From NCBI GenBank assembly GCA_964484795.1, contig CAZAFN010000023.1, forward strand, positions 1 through 24,467: a DNA stretch of 24,467 bases, given 5' to 3'. Below, piece after piece: positions 16,606-24,467 of this stretch. The notes below the pieces were generated by a model, which was given only the letters and a program-made list of their open reading frames with translations, was not told where the DNA came from and made no database searches. The position numbers and the translations under genes are program-made. Position 1 is the stretch's first letter. The number at the start of each line of letters is the position of its first letter. The DNA comes from CAZAFN01 sp964484795. GTDB lineage: Bacteria > Pseudomonadota > Alphaproteobacteria > Methylaequorales > Methylaequoraceae.

Positions 16606-16629
16606 CAACATAGTTGAAGATTTTTTTTT
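16606..16629 (+). terminator. Weak terminator-like hairpin before pyrB
   Basis: CAAC-ATA-GTTG begins right after the CoA-transferase stop and is followed, after four bases, by nine T. A stem of only 4 bp makes termination doubtful; it may only attenuate read-through into pyrB. Confidence 0.3.
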
Positions 16630-16650
16630 AAAGTATACAATCGCATTTTA

Positions 16651-17613
16651 ATGAAAGAGGAATCACTCTTAAATAATTATCCTCATAGGCATCTTCTGGG
16701 AATTGAAGGTCTTTCGCCAAATTCTATCAATTATTTACTTAAACTTTCTGAAGAGTTTGTTGAATATCTAAACAAAAATAATAATGAAAAACTAGATTAT
16801 CTTAAAAATAAAACTTGCATAAATTTATTTTTTGAGAATTCAACCAGAACCAGAACATCTTTTGAATTAGCAGGCAAAAAACTTGGTGCTGATATCTTAA
16901 ATATTTCAGTAGGTTCAAGCTCTATTAAAAAAGGAGAAACTTTAATTGATACCGCAATGACATTAAATGCTATGCAAGCAGATCTCATAGTTGTTAGACA
17001 TAATGATGCTGGAGCAGTCAAATTGCTCTCAGAAAAAGTTAATTGTGGAGTTATAAATGCTGGAGATGGTCCACATGAACATCCAACTCAAGCTCTATTA
17101 GATGCATTAACTATTATTAGAAGAAAAAAAACCATCTCTGGTTTAAAAGTAGCAATTTGTGGAGATATTATGCACAGTAGGGTTGCCAGATCAAATATTC
17201 ACTTGTTAAATACACTTGGTGCTGAAGTTAGAGTCATAGGCCCAGCAACACTGATGCCTAAGAACATAGAATCTTTAGGTGTAAAAATTTTTTATGATAT
17301 GATGAGTGGCCTAAAAAATGTTGACATTATAATTATGCTCAGATTGCAATTAGAGAGAATGTCAGGATCTTTTGTTCCATCCATTAGAGAATACTTTAGA
17401 TTTTATGGGTTGGATAGAGATAAACTTAATTATGCAAAACCAGATGCGTTAATCCTTCATCCAGGACCAATGAATAGAGGAGTGGAAATAGATTCAGAGT
17501 TAGCTGATGATCTCGACAGATCAGCTATTTTTGAGCAAGTTAGAATGGGAGTTGCCGTTAGAATGGCATGCTTGAAGGCTTTAATTTATAATCGTGAAAA
17601 AAACATTCAATGA
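16651..17613 (+). CDS. pyrB: Aspartate carbamoyltransferase catalytic chain
   Basis: PyrB condenses carbamoyl phosphate with aspartate, the committed step of pyrimidine synthesis. The carbamoyl-phosphate site 'FFENSTRTRTSFELAGKKLG' begins at residue 60 (Ser64-Thr-Arg-Thr). 'SSIKKGETLIDT' gives the loop lysine from the neighbouring chain. 'HEHPTQALLDALTI' has the catalytic His144. 'GDIMHSRVARSN' and 'LHPGPMNRGVEI' form the aspartate-binding domain. The length of 320 aa is typical. Its stop overlaps the pyrC-like start (ATGA). No pyrI is present, which fits the class in which PyrB associates with a PyrC-like protein. Confidence 0.97.
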   Translation: MKEESLLNNYPHRHLLGIEGLSPNSINYLLKLSEEFVEYLNKNNNEKLDYLKNKTCINLFFENSTRTRTSFELAGKKLGADILNISVGSSSIKKGETLIDTAMTLNAMQADLIVVRHNDAGAVKLLSEKVNCGVINAGDGPHEHPTQALLDALTIIRRKKTISGLKVAICGDIMHSRVARSNIHLLNTLGAEVRVIGPATLMPKNIESLGVKIFYDMMSGLKNVDIIIMLRLQLERMSGSFVPSIREYFRFYGLDRDKLNYAKPDALILHPGPMNRGVEIDSELADDLDRSAIFEQVRMGVAVRMACLKALIYNREKNIQ

Positions 17614-18929
17614 ATTTAAAAAATCCATTTAATAACAATAAAAAATCATCAAAAAGTTACTTGCTGAAAAATGGATTGGTAATTGATCCAGAGAAAAAAA
17701 AAATAGAAAAAAATGATATTTTAATAAAAAACACATTGATAGAAAAAATAGGAAAAAGTTTAACTAATAAAGAAAATAATATTGAAACCATTGATTGCAC
17801 AGGCTTATATGTCTCACCTGGACTAGTTGATATGAGAGTTCACATAAGTGAACCAGGTCTTGAGCACAAAGAAACAATAAAGAGTGCGTCAATGTCAGCT
17901 GCAAGTGGAGGAATAACTTCTATGATATGCATGCCAAATACCATTCCTCCAATTGACCAACCTGCAATAATTCAGAGTATTCAAAGAAAAGCTAGAGAAG
18001 TTGCATTAAGCAAAATATTTTGCACTGGTTGTATTACCAGATCATTCGCCGGAAAGGAAATATGTGAACTTCATCTTATGAAAGAATCAGGAGCTGTTGG
18101 TTTTACTGATGGGTTAAAAAGCATTAAGAACTCTAGGGTAATGCGCAGAGCTTTAAATTATGCAAAGTCTTTTAATGGATTAATAATTCAACATGCTGAA
18201 GATCCAGATTTACGATTTAATGGAACTGTTAATGAGGGGGAAATCTCAACAAGAATGGGGCTAGTTGGCATTCCTAGTTTTGCCGAAGCAATGATCGTTC
18301 AAAGAGACCTGTGGCTAGTAAAAGAATCTGGTTGCCGATATCATGTTGGGCATATTTCATCTAAAGAAACAGTGGAAATCATTAGAAAAGCAAAAAAGGA
18401 TGGCTTGCCCATAACGTGTGATACAGCACCTCCTTATTTCATTCTTAATGAACTTGCACTAGAAAACTATAGAACATTCTCAAAACTTTCACCACCTCTA
18501 AGGAAAGAGGATGATAGAACTGAAATTATCAATGGACTTATCGATGGTACAATTGATGCAATCGTTTCAGACCATTCACCACATGATCAAGATGCTAAAA
18601 GATTACCATTTAACCAAGCAGAATTTGGCGGTGTTGGATTAGAAACCCTATTACCTCTTACACTTAGCTTGGTTAAAAATAAAAAAATTAACTTGGCAAA
18701 GGCTATATCTTTAATGACCATTAATCCTGCAAAAATCCTTAATCTCAAAATAGGAAGCATAGAAACTAAATCAGAAGCAGACCTAATAATTTTTGATTTG
18801 GCCAGACCATGGAAAGTTAATCCTGAAAAATTTTTTAGCAAATCAAAAAACTCCCCATTTGATGGAATGCCAGTGGAAGGTAAAAATTTAATGACATTTG
18901 TAAGAGGAAGACTTGTATATAAATTATGA
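17610..18929 (+). CDS. pyrC: Dihydroorotase-like protein (PyrC/PyrX type), degenerate active site
   Basis: This is an amidohydrolase-fold homologue of class I dihydroorotase (439 aa, normal length), translationally coupled to pyrB. The metal-binding H-x-H-x-x-R-E-P-G of active enzymes reads 'DMRVHISEPG' here: the first His is Arg76 and the substrate-binding Arg is Ser80, while His78 remains. Later ligand positions appear kept: 'QHAED' (His195), 'YHVGHIS' (245/248) and 'VSDHSPHD' (Asp321). As far as I recall, PyrB-linked PyrC homologues of other alphaproteobacteria also deviate here, and Pseudomonas PyrX (PyrC') is a non-catalytic partner needed for PyrB assembly. I therefore infer a structural PyrX-like role, with a true dihydroorotase elsewhere; residual activity is not excluded. 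Confidence 0.88.
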   Translation: MNLKNPFNNNKKSSKSYLLKNGLVIDPEKKKIEKNDILIKNTLIEKIGKSLTNKENNIETIDCTGLYVSPGLVDMRVHISEPGLEHKETIKSASMSAASGGITSMICMPNTIPPIDQPAIIQSIQRKAREVALSKIFCTGCITRSFAGKEICELHLMKESGAVGFTDGLKSIKNSRVMRRALNYAKSFNGLIIQHAEDPDLRFNGTVNEGEISTRMGLVGIPSFAEAMIVQRDLWLVKESGCRYHVGHISSKETVEIIRKAKKDGLPITCDTAPPYFILNELALENYRTFSKLSPPLRKEDDRTEIINGLIDGTIDAIVSDHSPHDQDAKRLPFNQAEFGGVGLETLLPLTLSLVKNKKINLAKAISLMTINPAKILNLKIGSIETKSEADLIIFDLARPWKVNPEKFFSKSKNSPFDGMPVEGKNLMTFVRGRLVYKL

Positions 18930-19509
18930 ACTAGTTCTGGTGATTCTTTCTAGTTATATCATTGGATCCATACCGTTTGGACTGCTAGTATCCATATTCT
19001 TAAAAAAGAAAGACCCCAGAAAAATGGGATCTAAAAATATAGGAGCAACTAATATTGCTAGAATCAGTGGATGGAAATTAGGACTAACAACTCTTCTCCT
19101 TGATATCTCAAAAGCTTTTTTTGCCGTTAAATATTTTTCTAGTTTTTCAAATTTTTATCTAGAATTATCAATTCTTTTTGTTTTTATTGGACATTTGTTT
19201 CCAGTTTGGCTCAGATTTAATGGTGGCAAAGGAGTTGCTGTATTAATTGGAATCTTGCTGGCTTATAACTCGGGATTAGGAATTATTTTCTTAGTTTCAT
19301 GGGCTGTAACCGCCCTAATTTTTAAATATTCCTCTTTATCAGCTTTAGTTGCATGCGCTGTCACTTTAATATCAACTTCAATTAATTCAGAATTAATTAA
19401 TTGGGTTTTAGCAACAGTAATTTCGCTAATCTTTTTAAAGCACATTGAAAATATTAAAAGGTTGATAAACGGAACGGAATCAAAAATAAATTTAAAAAAA
19501 AAAAATTGA
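18913..19509 (+). CDS. plsY: Glycerol-3-phosphate acyltransferase PlsY
   Basis: PlsY acylates glycerol-3-phosphate from acyl-phosphate, the first step of phospholipid synthesis, in the inner membrane. Conserved loops are 'GSIPFGLL' (17-24), 'MGSKNIGATNIARISG' (about 38-53) and 'GHLFPVWLRFNGGKGVA' (about 93-109), with 5-7 hydrophobic helices between them. The length of 198 aa is standard. The only start consistent with the full first helix is TTG at 18913, backed by AGAGGA 5 bases upstream; this places the start 17 bases inside the pyrC-like gene. A GTG at 18940 is the alternative but would trim the first helix. Confidence 0.95.
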   Translation: MYINYELVLVILSSYIIGSIPFGLLVSIFLKKKDPRKMGSKNIGATNIARISGWKLGLTTLLLDISKAFFAVKYFSSFSNFYLELSILFVFIGHLFPVWLRFNGGKGVAVLIGILLAYNSGLGIIFLVSWAVTALIFKYSSLSALVACAVTLISTSINSELINWVLATVISLIFLKHIENIKRLINGTESKINLKKKN

Positions 19510-19549
19510 TTTTGACTTTTTTATTTAATGGATATATGAAAATCTGATT

Positions 19550-21994
19550 ATGAAACTACTTGTTGTTGAATCGCCTGCAAAAGCAAAAACAATAAAAGGA
19601 TATTTAGATTCTAATTTTGATGTTATTGCAACCATCGGACATTTCCGAGATTTACCTGAAAAGGGAATTGGTATTGATGAAAAAAATAATTTTTTTGTTA
19701 AAGAATGGAAACTTGATAAAAAGATTGTAGATCTATTATTAAAATCAATAAAAAAATCATCTGAAATTTTTTTGGCTCTTGATCCTGATAGAGAAGGAGA
19801 AATGATAGCATGGCATTTGTTAGAAATTTGTAAGGAGAAGAAACTCTTAAATGGGAGAGTATTTAAAAGAATTGAATTTACTGCAATAAGAAAAGAAGAC
19901 ATTTTACAGGCAATTAATAAACCGAGAAATATTAATGAAAACCTTGTGAATTCTGCTATTACCAGAAGATTCTTAGATAGATTCTTTGGATACAAAATAT
20001 CTCCAATTACCAAGAGAAGAACTATCTTTGGAGTAAGTGCTGGTAGAGTTCAATCTCCAACACTAAAAATTATTTCAGAAAAAGAAAGAGAAATTGACCT
20101 TTTTAAACCAGAGGAATATTGGGAAATTTTAATTGATTTGGTAGACAAGAGTGGCAATCAAATAAATTGCAAACCTCTAATGGATGGTGAAAAAAAAATA
20201 GAAAAATTTTATTTAAAAAATAAAACGGAAGCACAGACTGTTAAAAAGAGAATTCAAGAAGAGACCTTTTCCGTTAGCAAAATTTTTAAAAGAGAGAAAA
20301 AAAGAAACCCCTATTCTCCATTTTCAAACTCACTTCTTCTCCAAGATGCTTCTTCAAAATTAGGGTTTAGTCCAAAACATACAAACCACGTCGCTCAACA
20401 GTTAAAAGATGGCGTGAACTCACTAGGTGGTTTGATAACCTATCATAGAACAGACTCAAACCAAATGAAGAAAAGTGAAATAAAAAAATTAAGAGATTTA
20501 ATTTCAATTGATGTAGGTAAAGAATTTCTATCAAAAAATGAAAATATTTATAGAGAAAAAGCAAAGTTTGTACAACAAGGTCATGAGGCAGTCACACCGA
20601 CCCAATTAGACAGAAAACCTGAAAAAATTAAAAACTCTTTGTCTGAAGATCAATTTAAACTCTATGATCTAATTTGGAAAAGAACATATGCATCACAAAT
20701 GACTCCAAGTGTAAGTCTAGAGACAACTGTATATTTTAAAAGCAATAATTTTTTACTTAAAGCCAGTGGTTCTATTCCTAAATTCCAAGGATTTAAAAAA
20801 ATTTACAATTATCTTGATAAAAAAGAAGATTCTCAAAATTTACCTGATTTAAGAGAAAATGATAAACTTTCAATCCAAAACTTAGAAGTAAAGCAAAATT
20901 TTACCAAACCACCAAACAGATATTCTGAAGCGGGTGTAATAAAAAAATTGGAAGAACTTGGAATAGGAAGACCATCAACTTACCACAACATTCTTTCAGG
21001 CCTAGAGAAGAAAAATTATATTGAAGTAAAAAACAAATCATTAATTCCAACATCAAAAGGAAAGATCTTGTCAAAATTTCTTGATGGATTCTTCAGTGAT
21101 TTTGTTGATTATGAATTTACTGCTAGTTTAGAGGAAAAATTAGATATGATTACTCAATCAAAATTAGACTGGAAGGAAACTCTAAATGAGTTTCTGAAGA
21201 TACTTAACACAACAGTAAAAAATGTTGAACGAAAAAGCATTTCTGAGGTAATCAATAATATAAATGAGTTAAGCCCTGAGATTTTAAAAGAAAAGAGTTG
21301 CCCAAAATGTAAAAATGGAGATTTAACTATTAAATTTTCTTCTTCCGGACCATTTGTTGGTTGCACTAAATATAGTAAAGACAATCTAGGGTGTAGTTTT
21401 AGTCAACCTATTGGTATAGATGAAAACAATCAGGAATTATCTGGTCAGGGAAAATTAATCGGAAACGATCTTAAAACGGGTAAAACCATACTTCTAAAGA
21501 TTGGCAAATATGGAAGATATCTAGAAATCAAGGATGACGATGACAAACCAAAAAGAATCGGAATCCCAAAAAAAATGCAAAATAGTGAAATTAATATTGA
21601 TAGAGCATCTAAACTTCTAAGTCTGCCAAGAAAAATTGGTGAGCATCCAGAATCAAAAAAAGATATTATTGCCTCGATAGGGCCATATGGCCCTTATATA
21701 AAACATAATAACAAATTTGTCTCATTAAAGGATGACGATGTAACTGAAATCGGAATAAATCGAGCAGTTGAATTAATAGAACAAAAATTAAAATTACAAA
21801 AAGAAATTCAAATAGGTATACATCCAGAAACAAAAAAAGAAATTTTACAAAAAAGTGGCATTAAAGGTAGACCTGATTATATATCTTATAATAAAAAGAA
21901 TTATTCCATACCTGATGATCTTTCAAAAAGTAAAATATTATTAGAACAAGCACTTAAGATAATAAATGAAAAAAAATCAAAAAAGAAAGTTTAA
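19550..21994 (+). CDS. topA: DNA topoisomerase I (type IA)
   Basis: TopA relaxes negative supercoils behind RNA polymerase. The N-terminal Toprim domain starts 'KLLVVESPAKAKTIKGYL' and has the metal triad Asp78-Asp80-Glu82 in 'LDPDREGE'. The catalytic Tyr is residue 298 in 'ITYHRTDSNQM'. 'YSEAGVIKKLEELGIGRPSTY' is the domain II/IV signature. After about residue 580 there is one four-Cys zinc motif (CPKCKNGDL ... GCTKYSKDNLGC) and then three lysine-rich TopA C-terminal repeats ('GKYGRYLEIKDD', 'IGPYGPYIKHNNKFVSL', 'SGIKGRPDYISY'). At 814 aa it is slightly short for an alphaproteobacterial TopA. There are 40 bases to plsY with no dprA between. The last 29 bases overlap rnr. Confidence 0.97.
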   Translation: MKLLVVESPAKAKTIKGYLDSNFDVIATIGHFRDLPEKGIGIDEKNNFFVKEWKLDKKIVDLLLKSIKKSSEIFLALDPDREGEMIAWHLLEICKEKKLLNGRVFKRIEFTAIRKEDILQAINKPRNINENLVNSAITRRFLDRFFGYKISPITKRRTIFGVSAGRVQSPTLKIISEKEREIDLFKPEEYWEILIDLVDKSGNQINCKPLMDGEKKIEKFYLKNKTEAQTVKKRIQEETFSVSKIFKREKKRNPYSPFSNSLLLQDASSKLGFSPKHTNHVAQQLKDGVNSLGGLITYHRTDSNQMKKSEIKKLRDLISIDVGKEFLSKNENIYREKAKFVQQGHEAVTPTQLDRKPEKIKNSLSEDQFKLYDLIWKRTYASQMTPSVSLETTVYFKSNNFLLKASGSIPKFQGFKKIYNYLDKKEDSQNLPDLRENDKLSIQNLEVKQNFTKPPNRYSEAGVIKKLEELGIGRPSTYHNILSGLEKKNYIEVKNKSLIPTSKGKILSKFLDGFFSDFVDYEFTASLEEKLDMITQSKLDWKETLNEFLKILNTTVKNVERKSISEVINNINELSPEILKEKSCPKCKNGDLTIKFSSSGPFVGCTKYSKDNLGCSFSQPIGIDENNQELSGQGKLIGNDLKTGKTILLKIGKYGRYLEIKDDDDKPKRIGIPKKMQNSEINIDRASKLLSLPRKIGEHPESKKDIIASIGPYGPYIKHNNKFVSLKDDDVTEIGINRAVELIEQKLKLQKEIQIGIHPETKKEILQKSGIKGRPDYISYNKKNYSIPDDLSKSKILLEQALKIINEKKSKKKV

Positions 21995-23468
21995 AAATAA
22001 CAAGAATGAAAAAATAACATTAGATAAGATTATCGAAGAGGAAATTAAGGACAATTCAATAAGAAATGGCTTTTCAAATAAAGTAATTGAATACTGCAGG
22101 CTAATATCAAATAAGAAAACAAGAGATCACCTTAATTTTACTAAAATTCCTTTTGTTACAATAGATGGAGAAGATAGCAAGGATTTTGATGATGCCATTT
22201 GGTCTGAATATAAAAATTTAAATACCAAAATTATGGTGGCAATTTCAGATGTAAGCTTTTTTGTAAAAAAAAACGACCCGCTAGATTTAGAAGCTAAAAA
22301 ACGTGGTAATTCATTTTATTTTCCAGACAGAGTAATTCCAATGCTTCCTGAGGAAATCTCAAACAAAATCTGTTCTTTAGTTCCCAATCAAGAAAGAGCA
22401 TGTTTGATAATAGAGGTGAATTTAAAAGATAATGGAGAAATCACATCTTCAAAGTTTCACAGAGCAATAATTAAATCAGTTGGAAGGTTAACTTACAATG
22501 AAGTGGAAGAAATTTACAATTTAAAAAAAATTAAAAACAGATACTATACATTAATTCAAAATCTTTTCAGAGCCTACAGAATTTTATCTCAATCATCAAA
22601 AAATAGAGGAAAAATAAACTTCAATCCACAAGAATATAAAATACAATTAGATAAAAAAAACGGTTTTGTCCTGGAAAAAATAAAAAATTTAGAATCTTAC
22701 AAATTAATTGAAGAGTTTATGATTCTAGCAAATTCCTTAGTTGGAAAATTATTAACAACTAAAAAAGTAAAATCCATATATAGAAATCACGAAAAACCCA
22801 AAAAGGAAAAAATCAATAATCTTAAAAAAATTTTCCGGCAGCTAAATTTAAATTTTAATAAAAATTTCAATACTCAAAATGATTACAATTTAACAATACA
22901 GATAATTAAAGAAAAAAAATTAGACCATCTAAATGACATCCTATTGAGGTCTCAGACTAAAGCTTACTATGATGAAGAAAATAAAGGACATTTCGGATTA
23001 GGGTTAGAAAACTATACACATTTTACATCACCAATTAGAAGATATTCAGACTTAGTTGTTCATAGAGACTTAATAGAAATTTATTTTAACAAAAACAAAA
23101 AAAATACTAATTCAAACATTACTTCACATTTAACATTTCAAGAGAAAAAAGCTGATACTATTGAAAGAAATATAATTGAACGTGCATGCAGTCTTCATCT
23201 AAAAACAATTAAAAATTATGAATTTAAAGGTGTCGTGGATGGCATTGAAAGTTTTGGAATTTTTATTAAATCTATAGATTTTCCTTTTTCTGGTCTTGCA
23301 AGAATTAGAACAAGCCACATTAAATCCAATCAAAATTATTCAAAAAAAAAATCACAAAAGGTTCAAAAATTCAAAATCGGTCAATTAGTTAAATTTAAGA
23401 TAAAAAGAAATAATATATCAAATGGAAAAATTCTATTAGATAAAGTAAAAGTCATAAATCAATTGTGA
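21966..23468 (+). CDS. rnr: RNase R/II-family exoribonuclease, N-terminally reduced
   Basis: This is a processive 3'-5' exoribonuclease. The RNB catalytic domain starts near residue 60: 'FVTIDGEDSKDFDDAI' supplies the Mg-binding aspartates (Asp67, 73, 75, 76), and 'THFTSPIRRYSDLVVHRDL' is the conserved exit of the domain. The last ~85 residues form an S1 RNA-binding domain ('FKGVVDGIESFGIFIKS'). The total of 500 aa compares with about 750-800 for RNase R: the N-terminal helix-turn-helix and both cold-shock OB domains are missing, leaving only ~58 basic residues. Upstream sequence is topA, so the missing part is not hidden in a wrong start. The position after topA and before DUF983 is the rnr position in alphaproteobacteria. 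Catalysis should be intact; substrate gating is probably altered. Confidence 0.9.
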   Translation: MKKNQKRKFKNNKNEKITLDKIIEEEIKDNSIRNGFSNKVIEYCRLISNKKTRDHLNFTKIPFVTIDGEDSKDFDDAIWSEYKNLNTKIMVAISDVSFFVKKNDPLDLEAKKRGNSFYFPDRVIPMLPEEISNKICSLVPNQERACLIIEVNLKDNGEITSSKFHRAIIKSVGRLTYNEVEEIYNLKKIKNRYYTLIQNLFRAYRILSQSSKNRGKINFNPQEYKIQLDKKNGFVLEKIKNLESYKLIEEFMILANSLVGKLLTTKKVKSIYRNHEKPKKEKINNLKKIFRQLNLNFNKNFNTQNDYNLTIQIIKEKKLDHLNDILLRSQTKAYYDEENKGHFGLGLENYTHFTSPIRRYSDLVVHRDLIEIYFNKNKKNTNSNITSHLTFQEKKADTIERNIIERACSLHLKTIKNYEFKGVVDGIESFGIFIKSIDFPFSGLARIRTSHIKSNQNYSKKKSQKVQKFKIGQLVKFKIKRNNISNGKILLDKVKVINQL

Positions 23469-23824
23469 AAAAAATTAAAAAAAATAAAATTGTTATGCTT
23501 AAAAGAGGTTTGTTTAAAAAATGTCCTTTATGTGGAAATACACCTATTTTCCGAAAATATATAACAACCTTCAAAAAATGCAGATCTTGTGGACTTAAAC
23601 TTTCACTTTATAGATCTGATGATGGACCGGCCTATTTTACAATATTTATTGTTGGTCACCTTTTAGTCCCATTAATTTTATTATTAGAAAAAAATCATAG
23701 CCCACCCCTGATCTTACAACTATCCATCTGGCCTCTTCTAACTATTTTGATGTGCTTATGGCTTTTGCCGAAAATTAAAGGAATTTTTATAGCTATCCAA
23801 ATTTTTTTGGATGATAAAACCTGA
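23465..23824 (+). CDS. DUF983 family membrane protein
   Basis: This is a small protein of unknown function. The N-terminus has two CxxC pairs (CPLCG and CRSCG, about 18 residues apart) that could bind zinc. It is followed by two hydrophobic helices ('YFTIFIVGHLLVPLILLLE' and 'PLLTILMCLWLLPKIKG'). This layout and the 'DDGPAYFTIFIVGH' stretch are typical of DUF983. The GTG start at 23465 overlaps the rnr stop (GTGA). ATG at 23495 would give a 109-aa protein and is also credible, since many family members begin close to the first Cys pair. The rnr-DUF983-rpmG order is conserved in alphaproteobacteria. Confidence 0.88.
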   Translation: MKKIKKNKIVMLKRGLFKKCPLCGNTPIFRKYITTFKKCRSCGLKLSLYRSDDGPAYFTIFIVGHLLVPLILLLEKNHSPPLILQLSIWPLLTILMCLWLLPKIKGIFIAIQIFLDDKT

Positions 23825-23829
23825 AAATC

Positions 23830-23857
23830 TTGACAGATTTCAAAATATTTATATAAA
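23830..23857 (+). promoter_or_regulatory. Candidate promoter for rpmG
   Basis: A perfect TTGACA at 23830-23835 is 16 bases from TATAAA at 23852-23857. The -10 ends 5 bases before the rpmG ATG, so the start site would fall at or just before the start codon, implying a leaderless message. The AAAAGG RBS-like string in the same place argues instead for read-through from DUF983. Confidence 0.35.
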
Positions 23858-23862
23858 AAGGT

Positions 23863-24030
23863 ATGGCAAAGTCTAATACCATTCAGATTAAATTAGTGAG
23901 TAGTGCAAATACTGGTTATTTTTATGTTAAAGATAAAAACCCCAAAACTAAAACTGAAAAACTTGAATTGAAAAAATACGACCCAAAAGTTAGAAAACAT
24001 GTGGTTTTCAAGGAACAAAAAATAAAGTAA
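23863..24030 (+). CDS. rpmG: 50S ribosomal protein L33
   Basis: A 55-residue frame: MAKSNTIQIKLVSSANTGYF, then YVKDKNPKTKTEKLELKKYD and PKVRKHVVFKE. This is the standard L33 pattern, with the TGYFYV core and the 'KKYDP..RKHV.FKE' ending. It lacks the CxxC zinc pairs, so it is the C-minus type usual in proteobacteria. AAAAGG precedes the ATG. It is 38 bases after DUF983 and is the last plus-strand gene; its stop is one base from the aspS stop on the other strand. Confidence 0.95.
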   Translation: MAKSNTIQIKLVSSANTGYFYVKDKNPKTKTEKLELKKYDPKVRKHVVFKEQKIK

Positions 24031-24031
24031 C

Positions 24032-24467
24032 TTAAGATTTCTTGTCAGTTTCTTCTTTTTTTAAAAGCACCCCTAACTCTTTCAGATGATTGTTCGAAAC
24101 TTCACTAGGTGATTTAAGCATTAAGTCTTCTGCCTGTTGATTCATTGGAAAAGCAACAACCTCCCTCAAATTCTCCTCCTCTGCAAGCAACATAACTATT
24201 CTATCAATACCCGGGGCTGAACCTCCATGTGGTGGAGCACCATACTTAAACGCATCAAAAAGAAATCCAAACTTACTCTTTAATTGTTTTTCATCATAAC
24301 CAGCAATTTCAAATGCCTTAAGCATTATTTCAGGTCTATGATTTCTAATTGCTCCAGATGACAACTCCACTCCATTGCAAACTATATCAAACTGCCAAGC
24401 TAAAATATCAAGCGGCTCTTTGTTAATAAGTGAGTCCATCCCTCCCTGAGGCATTGAAAATGGGTTA
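24032..24467 (-). CDS. aspS: Aspartyl-tRNA synthetase, C-terminal part (truncated by window edge)
   Basis: The 144 codons present end at TAA (24034-24032) and continue off the right edge; upstream of the internal ATG at 24454 the frame still reads N-P-F-S, so that ATG is not the start. Bacterial-type AspRS features are visible: 'NPFSMPQGGMDSL', 'DIVCNGVELSSGAIRNHRPE' (from the bacterial catalytic core) and class II motif 3 'GAPPHGGSAPGIDRIVMLL'. AspRS of this bacterial type is often non-discriminating when GatCAB is present, charging tRNA(Asn) with Asp for transamidation; that link is an inference from family knowledge. It is convergent with rpmG, with one base between the stops. Confidence 0.96.
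   Translation of the reverse strand, partial: NPFSMPQGGMDSLINKEPLDILAWQFDIVCNGVELSSGAIRNHRPEIMLKAFEIAGYDEKQLKSKFGFLFDAFKYGAPPHGGSAPGIDRIVMLLAEEENLREVVAFPMNQQAEDLMLKSPSEVSNNHLKELGVLLKKEETDKKS

Noticed and set aside
17610..18929. pyrC-like gene as allantoinase or hydantoinase
   Set aside because: The start codon overlaps pyrB, and the overall pattern (SEPGLEHKETI, SDHSPHD) fits the PyrB-linked dihydroorotase family better.
1..24467. CRISPR arrays, insertion sequences, prophage, toxin-antitoxin or defence islands
   Set aside because: I looked for direct repeats with spacers, transposase motifs and small paired genes on both strands and found none.

Overview
The window looks like chromosomal DNA of an AT-rich (roughly 30% G+C by eye, not counted), motile, probably free-living marine alphaproteobacterium. 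The main evidence is the right-hand gene order. gatC-gatA-gatB diverges from ruvX, and ruvX is followed by pyrB-pyrC-plsY-topA-rnr-DUF983-rpmG, an order I recognise from alphaproteobacteria. Tight packing (many 1-4 base overlaps), a photolyase and a peroxiredoxin fit a compact surface-water genome. The exact clade cannot be named from this sequence.

Region 1 (1-6805) is a flagellar rod/hook operon, flgB-flgC-flgD-flgE-flgF, with an uncharacterised acidic protein transcribed divergently to the left and running off the window. The 67-base gap between them carries an interrupted palindrome in which both strands read as a -24/-12 (sigma-54) promoter sharing one central GC. The hook protein FlgE is about three times the usual length (1284 aa).

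Region 2 (6806-11595) holds stand-alone metabolic and stress genes: an EamA-type (DMT) permease, a PLP-dependent ornithine/lysine-type decarboxylase, a 1-Cys peroxiredoxin and a class I CPD photolyase. They are arranged as two convergent pairs. A 301-base stretch without a gene precedes tRNA-Ser(GCU).

Region 3 (11596-14862, minus strand) is gatC-gatA-gatB followed 4 bases later by tRNA-Ser(GCU). GatCAB makes Gln-tRNA(Gln) and/or Asn-tRNA(Asn) by transamidation. gatA is broken only by a run of 10 N, an assembly gap and not a mutation.

Region 4 (14911-24030, plus strand) is a 9-kb co-directional run: ruvX, a class III CoA-transferase, pyrB, a pyrC-like gene that lacks key active-site residues, plsY, topA, an N-terminally shortened rnr, DUF983 and rpmG. 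It links pyrimidine synthesis, phospholipid synthesis, DNA topology, RNA decay and the ribosome. dprA, which I would expect between plsY and topA, is absent. The window ends in the 3' part of aspS on the minus strand, convergent with rpmG.

I see no CRISPR array, insertion sequence, prophage or obvious defence system. The most unusual items are the mirror-image sigma-54-like promoter, the giant FlgE, the catalytic-site losses in the PyrC homologue, the minimal RNase R and the missing dprA.
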